A DNA stretch of 64,000 bases from Halanaerobium saccharolyticum (lineage in GTDB: Bacteria; Bacillota; Halanaerobiia; Halanaerobiales; Halanaerobiaceae), in contig NZ_SNWX01000002.1 of the NCBI RefSeq assembly GCF_004362045.1, forward strand, positions 186,001 to 250,000, written 5' to 3'. The notes below the pieces were generated by a model, which saw only the letters and a list, made by a program, of their open reading frames with translations, did no database searches and had not been told where the DNA came from. Positions 54,539 to 62,688 of this stretch are shown here, piece by piece (within the stretch, counting starts at the first letter, position 1; each line of letters starts with the position of its first letter). The translations under genes and the position numbers were made by a program.

Positions 54539-55874
54539 TTTTTTAGCACTTGGTTTAGTAACCTACCTGGGAGGAGCAGTCCTGCAGCGTACAATTTTAT
54601 TTAAGCTGGCCTATTTTTTCCTCCTTTTTCATTTTATAATTAAATATTATCATTATAATATTTCTAAAAACTTAAAAATATCTCATCAATTAAAAAATGA
54701 CCATCTATTTTTTAATGAACAAATCGAGACAATCATTGAGGTTGAAAATAACAGTTTTCTGCCCATTCTCTGGCTCAAATTAGAGGAATTTCTGCCGGGA
54801 GAGCTGACAACTTTAGAAGAACAGCATTTAAGTTATTTTAAAGCAGGAGAAAAGAAGGAATGGCGTTTTCAGCTGCGAGCAAAAAAGAGGGGTCTTTACA
54901 ATATTGGTCCCCTGAGATGGGAAATGGGAGATTTTCTGGGCTATGAGCTGACAAAAGGCGAGCTGGAGGAACTTGAAGTTTATATTTATCCAAAAATTAT
55001 GGATTTAGAAGAGCTGGGACTTGCTTCCAGAATACCCTTTGGTAATTCTAAATGGCCTCAGCCAATTTACAAGGATCCCTACCGCAATGCAGGGATTAGA
55101 GAATATCAGCCTTCTGATCGGTTAAATAAAATTCACTGGAAAGCTACAGCCAAAACAGGTGAACTTAAATCCCGCAAAAATGAATCAACAGTTTCGATAG
55201 ATACAGCCTTAGTTTTAAATATGTCGCAGAAAGACTATGGTCTTAAATTCCTGGAGAGAAAGACTGAGCTGGCGGTAACTGCAGCTGCTTCGATGGCCTA
55301 TTATTTAAATCGAGCCGGCCACAGCTATAAGTTTTTGAGTAATGCAGTTATTGAAGGTAAAGATAAGGAAGAATTTAATGCCTATCAGGCTCAGGTTTCG
55401 GAAAACGAAGCCGCTGAACAGGATTCTAAGATTGAAGAGAATGACAAAAACACAAATAATGAACTGGAAAAAAATGAGCAGGAGCAGTCAGTTCAGCAAA
55501 ATGAAGCCGCAGAGCTAAGTGATGATTTTGAAAGCTATCTAAAACTGCCTTCGGGAAGTGGGGATGCCCACCTGCAGGAACTTTTAGAACTGCTGGCCAG
55601 AGCTGAAATTTCAAAAGCCGATAATTTTCTCAATCTGCTGACGGAAGAGCTTGATCTGGGCTGGGGTGGAACCCTAATTATTTTTACAGAAAAAGATGAC
55701 CAGGAATTAATGCAGGTTGTGCAAAATCTGCTGCGTCGGGGATATAACATCAAAATCATGATTATGGGTGAGGAGCTGGTTCACAGAGAATATCAGCATA
55801 AACCATTTACAGCTCCCCTTTCTATCCATCACCTCAGGCAGGAGCGTGATTTAAATGAAAGCAAAAGAATATAA
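54531..55874 (+). CDS. DUF58 domain protein with acidic insert
   Basis: A 447-residue protein. Two membrane segments come first, then a beta-rich region, then the DUF58 signature DPYRNAGIREYQPSDRLNKI with HWKATAKTGELKSR (residues about 180-215), and a von Willebrand-like part with NMSQKDYG. Between residues about 285 and 335 lies a low-complexity acidic stretch rich in E, N and Q that is not normal for the family; it looks like a halophile-style surface insert. Start TTG 54531 overlaps the moxR stop by 8 nt; its own stop overlaps the next gene by 20 nt. Confidence 0.82.
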   Translation: MINFLALGLVTYLGGAVLQRTILFKLAYFFLLFHFIIKYYHYNISKNLKISHQLKNDHLFFNEQIETIIEVENNSFLPILWLKLEEFLPGELTTLEEQHLSYFKAGEKKEWRFQLRAKKRGLYNIGPLRWEMGDFLGYELTKGELEELEVYIYPKIMDLEELGLASRIPFGNSKWPQPIYKDPYRNAGIREYQPSDRLNKIHWKATAKTGELKSRKNESTVSIDTALVLNMSQKDYGLKFLERKTELAVTAAASMAYYLNRAGHSYKFLSNAVIEGKDKEEFNAYQAQVSENEAAEQDSKIEENDKNTNNELEKNEQEQSVQQNEAAELSDDFESYLKLPSGSGDAHLQELLELLARAEISKADNFLNLLTEELDLGWGGTLIIFTEKDDQELMQVVQNLLRRGYNIKIMIMGEELVHREYQHKPFTAPLSIHHLRQERDLNESKRI

Positions 55875-57309
55875 TTTTAAATATAACTATCTATATCCGC
55901 TGTTGGGAGTTCTGCTGTATTTTATCCTTTCATTAATGTTTTTCTATCTAATCGAGGTTAAATTTGAATTTATGCAGCTGAACAATACCCTGTATCTGCT
56001 GTTTTTTATATTTTTAATTGAAGCAATTTTACATGCTAATGCAGCTCAGGAACTTAAGATTCCGGCCTTAACCTTTATTCTGGAATTTGCAGTTTATCTA
56101 TTTGCAATAATTATTTTTAGTGGTCGTTATCAGGGACTTGACTCTATTTTAACTCTGAATAATCTGGATCTTTTTTTATTCTGGGGTTTCAGTATTTTTA
56201 TCTGGTATCAGACAGCAGAATTATGCAGACTTCTGGAATATTTTCGCAAAGATTTTGATAAAATATATGATCGTTCAAGTGAAAATTGGAATCTGGAAGA
56301 ATTTCGCCGCTTGCTTGATTATCCAGTAATCTGGCCCAGGCTGACCCAGAAGATTAGCTGGCTTAATCTGTCGCTTTTTATAATCTGGGCTGCTGTGGGA
56401 GAAATGAATTCGACGATTATTGTGCTGACAATTCTGTTTTTAGTAATCGAGGTTTTTTTGCTGGCGCTGACTTATCTGGATAAGAAAACAGTTGACTGGC
56501 GGGTTAATCGGATTAAAGAACCGGCTGCAATCAAGAGCGGCTGGCGTAAATTTCTATTATTTTTCATTATTTCTGCTCTTCTGCTGGCTTTTCTGCTGCC
56601 GGCAAATTATCAGCCTCTGCCCATGGATCGGATTAACAGCTTTTTAGCTCAGCGGCTGGCACTAACCGAAATGCCGGAAATAAATCCGGAAGCAAATTTG
56701 CCGGAAAATTCAAATTCAGGAAAAGTTCCGTCTGCAGTTGAGGATGAAGAATCGCTTCTGATAGAAATATTATTTATTATAATTCAGGTTGCTCTGACAC
56801 TGTTTCTGGGCTTTATTTTGCTGGCTTTAATCCTCTTTTTAATTAAATCTGAACTGAGCAAAATCAAAAATCTACCTCAGTTTTTTAAGTCTTTTTACAC
56901 TTTTTTAATAAAAGCACTTAAAGATATTTTTGCTTCAGTTAAGGAAATGAACTTTAATTTAAGTTCCAGCTGGAAGAAGAGACGAGAGAAAAAGAAGAAT
57001 AAAAAATTGAATAAAAAAGAAGTAAAAGATATAAAAAATATTGACTTAAGTGGAGAGAGTAACTCGATTATTATTAGAATCTATAATTCACTCTTAAAAC
57101 TACTCTCACTTAAAGGGATAGGCAAAGATCCGGCTGCAACCCCCTATGAGTACAGCTCCTACCTGCAGGATAAATACCAGGATTTAAAAGAAGAGATTAA
57201 TAACCTGACCGATATCTTTGTAGAAAGTGCTTACAGTAATCACTCACTCGGAGAAAATGCAGTTAAAGCAGCAAAATCAATCTGGAAAATCTTGAAAAAG
57301 AAAATTTAG
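55855..57309 (+). CDS. Polytopic membrane protein, DUF4129/transglutaminase-like operon partner
   Basis: A 484-residue protein with about eight membrane segments in the first 345 residues, a short lysine-rich cytoplasmic linker (SSWKKRREKKKNKKLNKKE) and a C-terminal helical domain with KGIGKDPAATPYEYSSYLQD and YSNHSLGENAVKAAKSIW. The last part resembles the DUF4129 domain found at the end of transglutaminase-like TgpA proteins in MoxR-DUF58 operons. I do not see a transglutaminase core (Cys-His-Asp), so it is a core-less form. Overlaps the DUF58 gene by 20 nt. A weak terminator follows. Confidence 0.7.
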   Translation: MKAKEYNFKYNYLYPLLGVLLYFILSLMFFYLIEVKFEFMQLNNTLYLLFFIFLIEAILHANAAQELKIPALTFILEFAVYLFAIIIFSGRYQGLDSILTLNNLDLFLFWGFSIFIWYQTAELCRLLEYFRKDFDKIYDRSSENWNLEEFRRLLDYPVIWPRLTQKISWLNLSLFIIWAAVGEMNSTIIVLTILFLVIEVFLLALTYLDKKTVDWRVNRIKEPAAIKSGWRKFLLFFIISALLLAFLLPANYQPLPMDRINSFLAQRLALTEMPEINPEANLPENSNSGKVPSAVEDEESLLIEILFIIIQVALTLFLGFILLALILFLIKSELSKIKNLPQFFKSFYTFLIKALKDIFASVKEMNFNLSSSWKKRREKKKNKKLNKKEVKDIKNIDLSGESNSIIIRIYNSLLKLLSLKGIGKDPAATPYEYSSYLQDKYQDLKEEINNLTDIFVESAYSNHSLGENAVKAAKSIWKILKKKI

Positions 57310-57384
57310 ACAATCAGACTTTAAATTCTTCAAAATAGTATGAGATTAAACTAGAACAGTAGATTATTAAAATAGTAATTTATG

Positions 57385-57407
57385 ATCTGCTGATCAGATA
57401 TTTTTTT
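57385..57407 (+). terminator. Terminator after the MoxR operon
   Basis: ATCTG, loop CTGAT, CAGAT, then A and seven T. Stem is only 5 bp but the T-run is good. Confidence 0.6.
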
Positions 57408-57436
57408 GAAGATTAATGAAGACAGGGAGTGTTTAA

Positions 57437-58198
57437 ATGTATAGTTACGGAGAAAAAGTGATAAAAATTAATCAAAATGGGCGTCAAATTCACGGTGTTT
57501 TGTATCTTCCCAAAAGGGAAAGTAAATCACCACTGGTGATATTCAGCCATGGTTATAATGGCTCAAATGAGGATTTTAGAATGAATAGTGAATATCTGGC
57601 AGCAAGGGGGATAGCAGCCTATTCCTTTGATTTCTGTGGTGGATCAGTTAATTCCAAAAGTGATTTAAAGACAACAGAGATGACTCTATTTACCGAAAAA
57701 GAAGATCTATGTGCAGTAATTAATCATTTTCAGGGCAGAGAAAAGATAGATCAAAATAATATATTTTTATTTGGTGGAAGTCAGGGTGGTCTGGTTTCTG
57801 CTCTGACAGCTGAAGAGCGTCGAGAAGATATTAAAGGGCTCCTGCTCTTATTTCCGGCATTCTGTATAGCGGATAACTGGAATCAAAAATTTCCGGACTC
57901 TGAAGATATTCCCGAAACTCATGAATTCTGGGGGATGAGACTGGGGAGAAAGTTTTTTGAGACAATTCAGGGCTATGATGTTTATAAAAATATAGGTAAA
58001 TACAATAAAAATGTGCAGATATTTGTAGGAGATCAGGATTCGATTGCTACAGCTGCTTCCTGTAAAAAAGCTTCAAAATTGTATTCAGATGTGGAACTTG
58101 AAATATTTGATGGAGAAGGACATGGATTTTCGGAGGCAGGCAACAGAAAAGTTGCAGAGATGACATATCAATTTGTGGAGCACAACAGCGGCAGCTAA
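57437..58198 (+). CDS. Alpha/beta hydrolase (esterase-like)
   Basis: A 253-residue hydrolase. Oxyanion region VIFSHGYNGSNEDFRMNSEY, nucleophile elbow FLFGGSQGGLVSAL (Ser in GGSQGG, near residue 116), acid Asp in FVGDQDSIA and catalytic His in DGEGHGFSEAG are all present, as in BAAT/prolyl oligopeptidase-like esterases. No signal peptide, so cytoplasmic. The gene is single, with a terminator in front and a regulator gene behind. Substrate unknown; a role in deacetylating imported sugars is possible given the downstream glycoside genes. Confidence 0.82.
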   Translation: MYSYGEKVIKINQNGRQIHGVLYLPKRESKSPLVIFSHGYNGSNEDFRMNSEYLAARGIAAYSFDFCGGSVNSKSDLKTTEMTLFTEKEDLCAVINHFQGREKIDQNNIFLFGGSQGGLVSALTAEERREDIKGLLLLFPAFCIADNWNQKFPDSEDIPETHEFWGMRLGRKFFETIQGYDVYKNIGKYNKNVQIFVGDQDSIATAASCKKASKLYSDVELEIFDGEGHGFSEAGNRKVAEMTYQFVEHNSGS

Positions 58199-58330
58199 AA
58201 CAGACTGAAATTAGTGATTTTTGATCAGTGAAATAAAATATTATAGTATTTCTAAATCCTCTCCAGTTGTAACGATTGGGGAGTTATTTTTATAAGTAGT
58301 TAAAATGAAGAATTAAAGATTTAGATTTAA

Positions 58331-58359
58331 TTGCTTTTTACTTTAATAATTGTTAAAAT
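58331..58359 (+). promoter_or_regulatory. Possible sigma-A promoter for the ArsR-type regulator
   Basis: TTGCTT at 58331-58336 and TAAAAT at 58354-58359, spacer 17 nt, 37 nt upstream of the start codon. Confidence 0.5.
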
Positions 58360-58395
58360 AAAGACAGAAAATGTAAGATGAGTGGAGGTATAAAA

Positions 58396-59328
58396 ATGAA
58401 GGGTAATATAATGGAACTAAAAGATGAAGAACAGATTATTGATGTTCTTAAAGCTCTGGGATCAGAATCCAGAATGAAAATTATTGAAGTTTTACAGAAT
58501 GAAGATATGAATTTAAATCAGATTTCTGAATTTATAAATATGCCGGCTTCTTCAGTCACAGTAAATATTAAAAAGCTGGAAGAGGCAGGTTTAATTGAAA
58601 CAGAATATAAGCCGGGAAATCATGGATCTCAAAAAATATGCAGTTTGAACTATGATAAGATATTAATTAATTTACCTGGAAATAGAGAACTAAAAGATAA
58701 AAATTTAATTGAAACATCGATGCCAATTGGTAACTATAAGGATTTTGAAGTCAGCCCCACCTGTGGTCTGGCCTCCGAAAAAGCAGTAATTGGAGAATTA
58801 GATGATGTTAAGTCTTTTCTGCATCCAGAACATATTCATGCTCAGATACTCTGGTTTGGCAAGGGTTATGTTAAATATGTTTTTCCAAATAACCTGCCCA
58901 AAAACTCTCAGGCAGCAAAACTGGAATTGAGTATGGAAATTTGCTCAGAAACTTCGGATTATAATGAAGACTGGCCTTCTGATATTTCTCTCTGGATTAA
59001 TGGTGTGGAAATAGGTGTCTGGACTTCTCCTGGAGATTTTGGGGAGAAAAGAGGAATTTTAAATCCGGACTGGTGGTATTTTGATCAGACTCAGCATGGA
59101 TTATTAAAAATCTGGAAAGTTACAGAAGAAGGTACTTATGTAGATGGCAATAAAATTTCGAATGTGACTTTAAATGAGCTAAACCTTGAAAAAGAGGATT
59201 TTATCGATGTAAAGATTGGTGTAAAAGAAGATGCCCGCAATGTAGGTGGAGTCAATCTTTTCGGCCGTAAATTCGGTAATTATAGACAGGATATTATGCT
59301 CAGATATAGATATAAATTCAATGATTAA
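58396..59328 (+). CDS. ArsR-type regulator with large C-terminal domain
   Basis: A 310-residue regulator. The first 75 residues are a winged helix: LKALGSESRMKIIEVLQNED, LNQISEFINMPASSVTVNIK and LEEAGLIETEYKPG. The remaining 220 residues are beta-rich and tryptophan-rich (LWINGVEIGVWTSPGDFGEK, NPDWWYFDQTQHGLLKIW), like a carbohydrate-binding jelly roll. This architecture is seen in regulators placed beside sugar ABC importers and glycosidases, so it likely senses a sugar and controls the operon downstream. ATG 58396 is chosen because GGAGG at 58384-58388 fits; earlier in-frame ATG 58378 lacks a site. Confidence 0.8.
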   Translation: MKGNIMELKDEEQIIDVLKALGSESRMKIIEVLQNEDMNLNQISEFINMPASSVTVNIKKLEEAGLIETEYKPGNHGSQKICSLNYDKILINLPGNRELKDKNLIETSMPIGNYKDFEVSPTCGLASEKAVIGELDDVKSFLHPEHIHAQILWFGKGYVKYVFPNNLPKNSQAAKLELSMEICSETSDYNEDWPSDISLWINGVEIGVWTSPGDFGEKRGILNPDWWYFDQTQHGLLKIWKVTEEGTYVDGNKISNVTLNELNLEKEDFIDVKIGVKEDARNVGGVNLFGRKFGNYRQDIMLRYRYKFND

Positions 59329-59566
59329 TGAATTAAATCAAAAAAATATAAAATAAAAGCAGGAATTTCAGATTTAGTGTTGAATAGTAATAATAGAGCC
59401 AAATAGTCAGATCAATTTTTTAGGTGCTTTAATTCAACTTTTATTAAACTAAAGCAGTAATACATAAACTAAAGAGGGGGCGATATTTTTTCGGTGATTA
59501 ATATTCGCAATATTGTTAATTGAAAAAGTAGTTGGGCAATCTAAAAATTCTTAAGGGGGATTTATA

Positions 59567-60808
59567 ATGAAGAAAAAGATTTTGTTTTTAGTTTTAGCTG
59601 CTGTATTGGTTGGATTTACTTCAAATGCACTGGCTGAAACAGTAACTGTTGAGTACTGGAATCTCTTTGGTGGTGGAGATGCTGAATTTATGGACGCAAT
59701 TGTAGAAGAATTTAATGCCAGTCATGAAAACATCGAAGTAGATGTAACAAGATTGGAATGGGAAGAATATTATACTAAATTGAAAACTGCAACTGCCAGT
59801 GGTAATGGACCTGATCTTGCAATCAGTCATGTGACCAGAGTTAAAGAACTTGCAGATGAGGGCTTAATTGTTCCTTTAAATGAACTGGGAGAAAAGGTTG
59901 GAATTAATTGGACTGAGTATAATAAAAATATTTTAAGTGGGGCAGAAATTAATGGCGAAATTTATGCGGTGCCGCTGGATACTCATCCACTTGTTTATTA
60001 TTATAATAAGGATCTATTAGCTGAGGCTGATTTGCTTGCAGAAGATGGAACTCCTAAAATTGAGGGTTCATTTAAAGATTTTCTGGCAAAATTAAAGTCT
60101 GATTCTTCTGCCAAATATCCAATGACAAACTGGACAAAATTAACTGCCGAAGGTCACTACAGAGTCTGGTGGAGTCTTTACAACCAGCTTAATGGATCGC
60201 CTGTTGTAACGGGAGATAAAGTTACCATTGATCAGGCAAAAGCAGTTGAGGCAATTAAATACATGAAAGACCTTTATGATAAAAAATATTCGCCACTGCA
60301 CTCAGAGTATATGGAAAATATTAATTTATTTAGAAATGGAGAAGCAGCTTCCTTATTAACTGGGGTCTGGATTACCGGTACTTTAGAAAATACAGAGAAC
60401 CTTGATTTTGGTGTTATTCCGATGCCGCAGATTTTTGACAATCGATCTGTCTGGGGTGACTCTCATACTTTAGTAATCCCCTATGCAAGAAGTATTGACC
60501 AGGAAAAGAGAGAGGCGGCTTTAACCTTTGCTAAGTGGGCTACAGATCACGGTGAGCTCTGGGCTAAGGCAGGTCATATCCCAAGTAAAGAAACAGTGAT
60601 CGAAAAAGAAGCATTTCAGAATATGCCTTACAGAATGGATTATGTTAAGGCAGCAGATTATGTAACCTTTGATAGTGCTGGTTCTGATACCTGGGGGATT
60701 AGAACAGAAATAACTACCGCTTTAAGTAGAGTCTGGAATGACGAAATTACTGCAGAAGAAGCAGTAGAACAGGCAGTTAAAGGTATCGAGAGATTATTGA
60801 GCAGATAA
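59567..60808 (+). CDS. Sugar ABC transporter substrate-binding protein
   Basis: A 413-residue family 1 binding protein. Residues 1-24 (MKKKILFLVLAAVLVGFTSN with ALA) form a signal peptide with an AxA site and no lipobox, so the protein is free in the periplasm. The body shows VTVEYWNLFGGGDAEFMDAI, the AVPLDTHPLVYYYNKDLL binding segment and an LLTGVWITG stretch. These go with oligosaccharide uptake. AAGGGGGAT precedes the ATG. The GH2 enzyme downstream suggests a beta-galactoside or beta-glucuronide. A 238-nt gap with no recognised feature precedes it. Confidence 0.88.
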   Translation: MKKKILFLVLAAVLVGFTSNALAETVTVEYWNLFGGGDAEFMDAIVEEFNASHENIEVDVTRLEWEEYYTKLKTATASGNGPDLAISHVTRVKELADEGLIVPLNELGEKVGINWTEYNKNILSGAEINGEIYAVPLDTHPLVYYYNKDLLAEADLLAEDGTPKIEGSFKDFLAKLKSDSSAKYPMTNWTKLTAEGHYRVWWSLYNQLNGSPVVTGDKVTIDQAKAVEAIKYMKDLYDKKYSPLHSEYMENINLFRNGEAASLLTGVWITGTLENTENLDFGVIPMPQIFDNRSVWGDSHTLVIPYARSIDQEKREAALTFAKWATDHGELWAKAGHIPSKETVIEKEAFQNMPYRMDYVKAADYVTFDSAGSDTWGIRTEITTALSRVWNDEITAEEAVEQAVKGIERLLSR

Positions 60809-60827
60809 GAAGAAAACTGTTAATTGT

Positions 60828-60854
60828 GCACAGGTGCCGTGGTGGTGCCTGTGC
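60828..60854 (+). terminator. Hairpin between binding protein and permease genes
   Basis: GCACAGGTGCC, loop GTGGT, GGTGCCTGTGC: an 11-bp stem with two wobble pairs and no T-run. Probably slows or protects mRNA so that the binding protein is made in excess, not a full stop. Confidence 0.7.
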
Positions 60855-60887
60855 CTGATTAACTAGATTAAACGAGGAGGTATTATT

Positions 60888-61778
60888 TTGAAAAGTTATA
60901 ATCAGTTATCAGATAGGTACCCATTTTTAAAAGCTTTACCTTTCATGCTGCCATTTGCTCTAGTTTACGGTATATTTTTGATTTATCCAATTTTTCGAGG
61001 TTTCTGGATGAGTTTACACCGCTGGACAATGATCAGAAATATGGGGTTTGTAGGGTTGGATAACTATCTTTATATGATTAAAGATCCGGCATTTTGGGGG
61101 TCGCTGGGAAACACTTTGCTGTTTGTTATTATTTCCACACCTACAATTGTTATTGGAGGATTAGTTTTAGCATTACTGGCAAATCAAAAAATTAAAGGTC
61201 AATTATTTATTAAAATAGCATTTTTTCTTCCCTATGTTTTATCGGTTGCAGTAATTTCTTCAATTATGGTTTACTTTTTTCAGCCCCACAGTGGACTTTT
61301 AAATGGTATTTTACAGAGTTATTTTGGTATGGAAGAGACTATTTTCTGGTTGGGAGAAACCAAACTGGCCTGGTTTGTAATCGTTTTTGCAACTCTCTGG
61401 TGGACAGTCGGTTTTAATATGGTCTTATATCTGGCCGCATTACAGGATATACCGGAGTCTTTTTATGAAGCAGCAGAAGTTGATGGGGCAACCAAACTCC
61501 AGCAGCTTTTATATATTACCTTGCCATCATTAAAACCGATAACCTGGGTAGTAACTCTGCTGCAAATCATATTTTCATTTAAAATTTTTGCCCAGGTCTG
61601 GTTAATCACCGGCGGTGGACCGGGTACAGATACCCGACCCATTGTTCAGTATATTTATGAAGTAAGTTTTAAACAAAACAGTATGGGTTATGGTGCAGCA
61701 ATGGCCTTTGCCTTTTTTATCATCTTAGTCTTAGTATCTATGGCACAAATTTACTTACGTAAAAGAGAGGAAGGTTAA
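60888..61778 (+). CDS. Sugar ABC transporter permease (MalF type)
   Basis: A 296-residue permease with six membrane segments. The EAA loop that contacts the ATPase reads YEAAEVDGATKLQQLLYITL. FLIYPIFRGFWMSLHRW and the NSMGYGAAMAFAFFIILVL end are typical. The start is TTG 60888 behind GAGGAGG at 60874-60880. It ends 1 nt before the second permease gene. Confidence 0.9.
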   Translation: MKSYNQLSDRYPFLKALPFMLPFALVYGIFLIYPIFRGFWMSLHRWTMIRNMGFVGLDNYLYMIKDPAFWGSLGNTLLFVIISTPTIVIGGLVLALLANQKIKGQLFIKIAFFLPYVLSVAVISSIMVYFFQPHSGLLNGILQSYFGMEETIFWLGETKLAWFVIVFATLWWTVGFNMVLYLAALQDIPESFYEAAEVDGATKLQQLLYITLPSLKPITWVVTLLQIIFSFKIFAQVWLITGGGPGTDTRPIVQYIYEVSFKQNSMGYGAAMAFAFFIILVLVSMAQIYLRKREEG

Positions 61779-61779
61779 T

Positions 61780-62610
61780 ATGGAAAATAAAACTTCACCA
61801 ACCGCTAAGGTCCTAAAATATTCCTTTTCTTATCTGCTGGCAGTACTATTTATTTTTCCTATATTATGGATGCTTTTTGCCTCACTAAAACCATCCGGCT
61901 ATCATGTTTCACAGATTATTGAGTGGTTTTTACCACCTTATTCTATTTCTAATTATTTCTCTGTTATTAATCAGGCACCTATCCTAAAATGGATGTTAAA
62001 CAGTTTTATTGTTTCAGCAAGTGTAACATTTATTGTTATTATCTTCGATTCACTGGCTGCCTTTGCTTTATCAGTAATTGATTTTAAACATAAAAACATA
62101 GTGTTTATCTTATTTACAATTGGCTTAATGGTTCCTACAGAAGCGAATGTAGTAGCTTTATTTGATATTGTACAGAAGTTAGGTCTAATTAATACTTATC
62201 CCGGTTTAATTTTACCAAGAATTGCAATTCCTTTAGGAATAGTAATCCTGAAAGAATTCTTTGACGCTATTCCAAGGGATTTAATTGACAGTGCTCGAAT
62301 TGATGGCTGCGGCTTATTTAGAATATATTTTTCTATATTCATGCCGCTTTCCAAAGCAGCAATTGCATCAATTGGTATTTTTACCTTTATTCAGTCCTGG
62401 AATGCTTTTTTATGGCCCTTTATATCAATAATGACCAAAGAAATGTTTACTCTACCTGTAGGTGTACCAACATTTACAGATGCTTATACACCGGATTATT
62501 CAATTCCGATGACAGTCAACATGATTGCTTCCTTACCAGCTATAGCAGCTTTCTTATTATTTCAAAAACAGATTATTCAGGGTATTAAGTTTACAGGAAT
62601 TAAAGGATAA
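61780..62610 (+). CDS. Sugar ABC transporter permease (MalG type)
   Basis: A 276-residue permease with six membrane segments and the EAA-type loop DSARIDGCGLFRIYFSIFMP. WMLNSFIVSASVTFIVIIFD and NAFLWPFISIM are family landmarks. AGGAAGG precedes the ATG. No ATPase gene lies in this operon within the window, so the importer probably uses a shared MsmX/UgpC-type ATPase coded elsewhere. Confidence 0.9.
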   Translation: MENKTSPTAKVLKYSFSYLLAVLFIFPILWMLFASLKPSGYHVSQIIEWFLPPYSISNYFSVINQAPILKWMLNSFIVSASVTFIVIIFDSLAAFALSVIDFKHKNIVFILFTIGLMVPTEANVVALFDIVQKLGLINTYPGLILPRIAIPLGIVILKEFFDAIPRDLIDSARIDGCGLFRIYFSIFMPLSKAAIASIGIFTFIQSWNAFLWPFISIMTKEMFTLPVGVPTFTDAYTPDYSIPMTVNMIASLPAIAAFLLFQKQIIQGIKFTGIKG

Positions 62611-62688
62611 GGCTTTTAGAAAAGTTGTAAACAGGATAATTTTCGCCTAGATTTTTTTAATTGAACTAATTATTTTAGGAGGTAGCAT

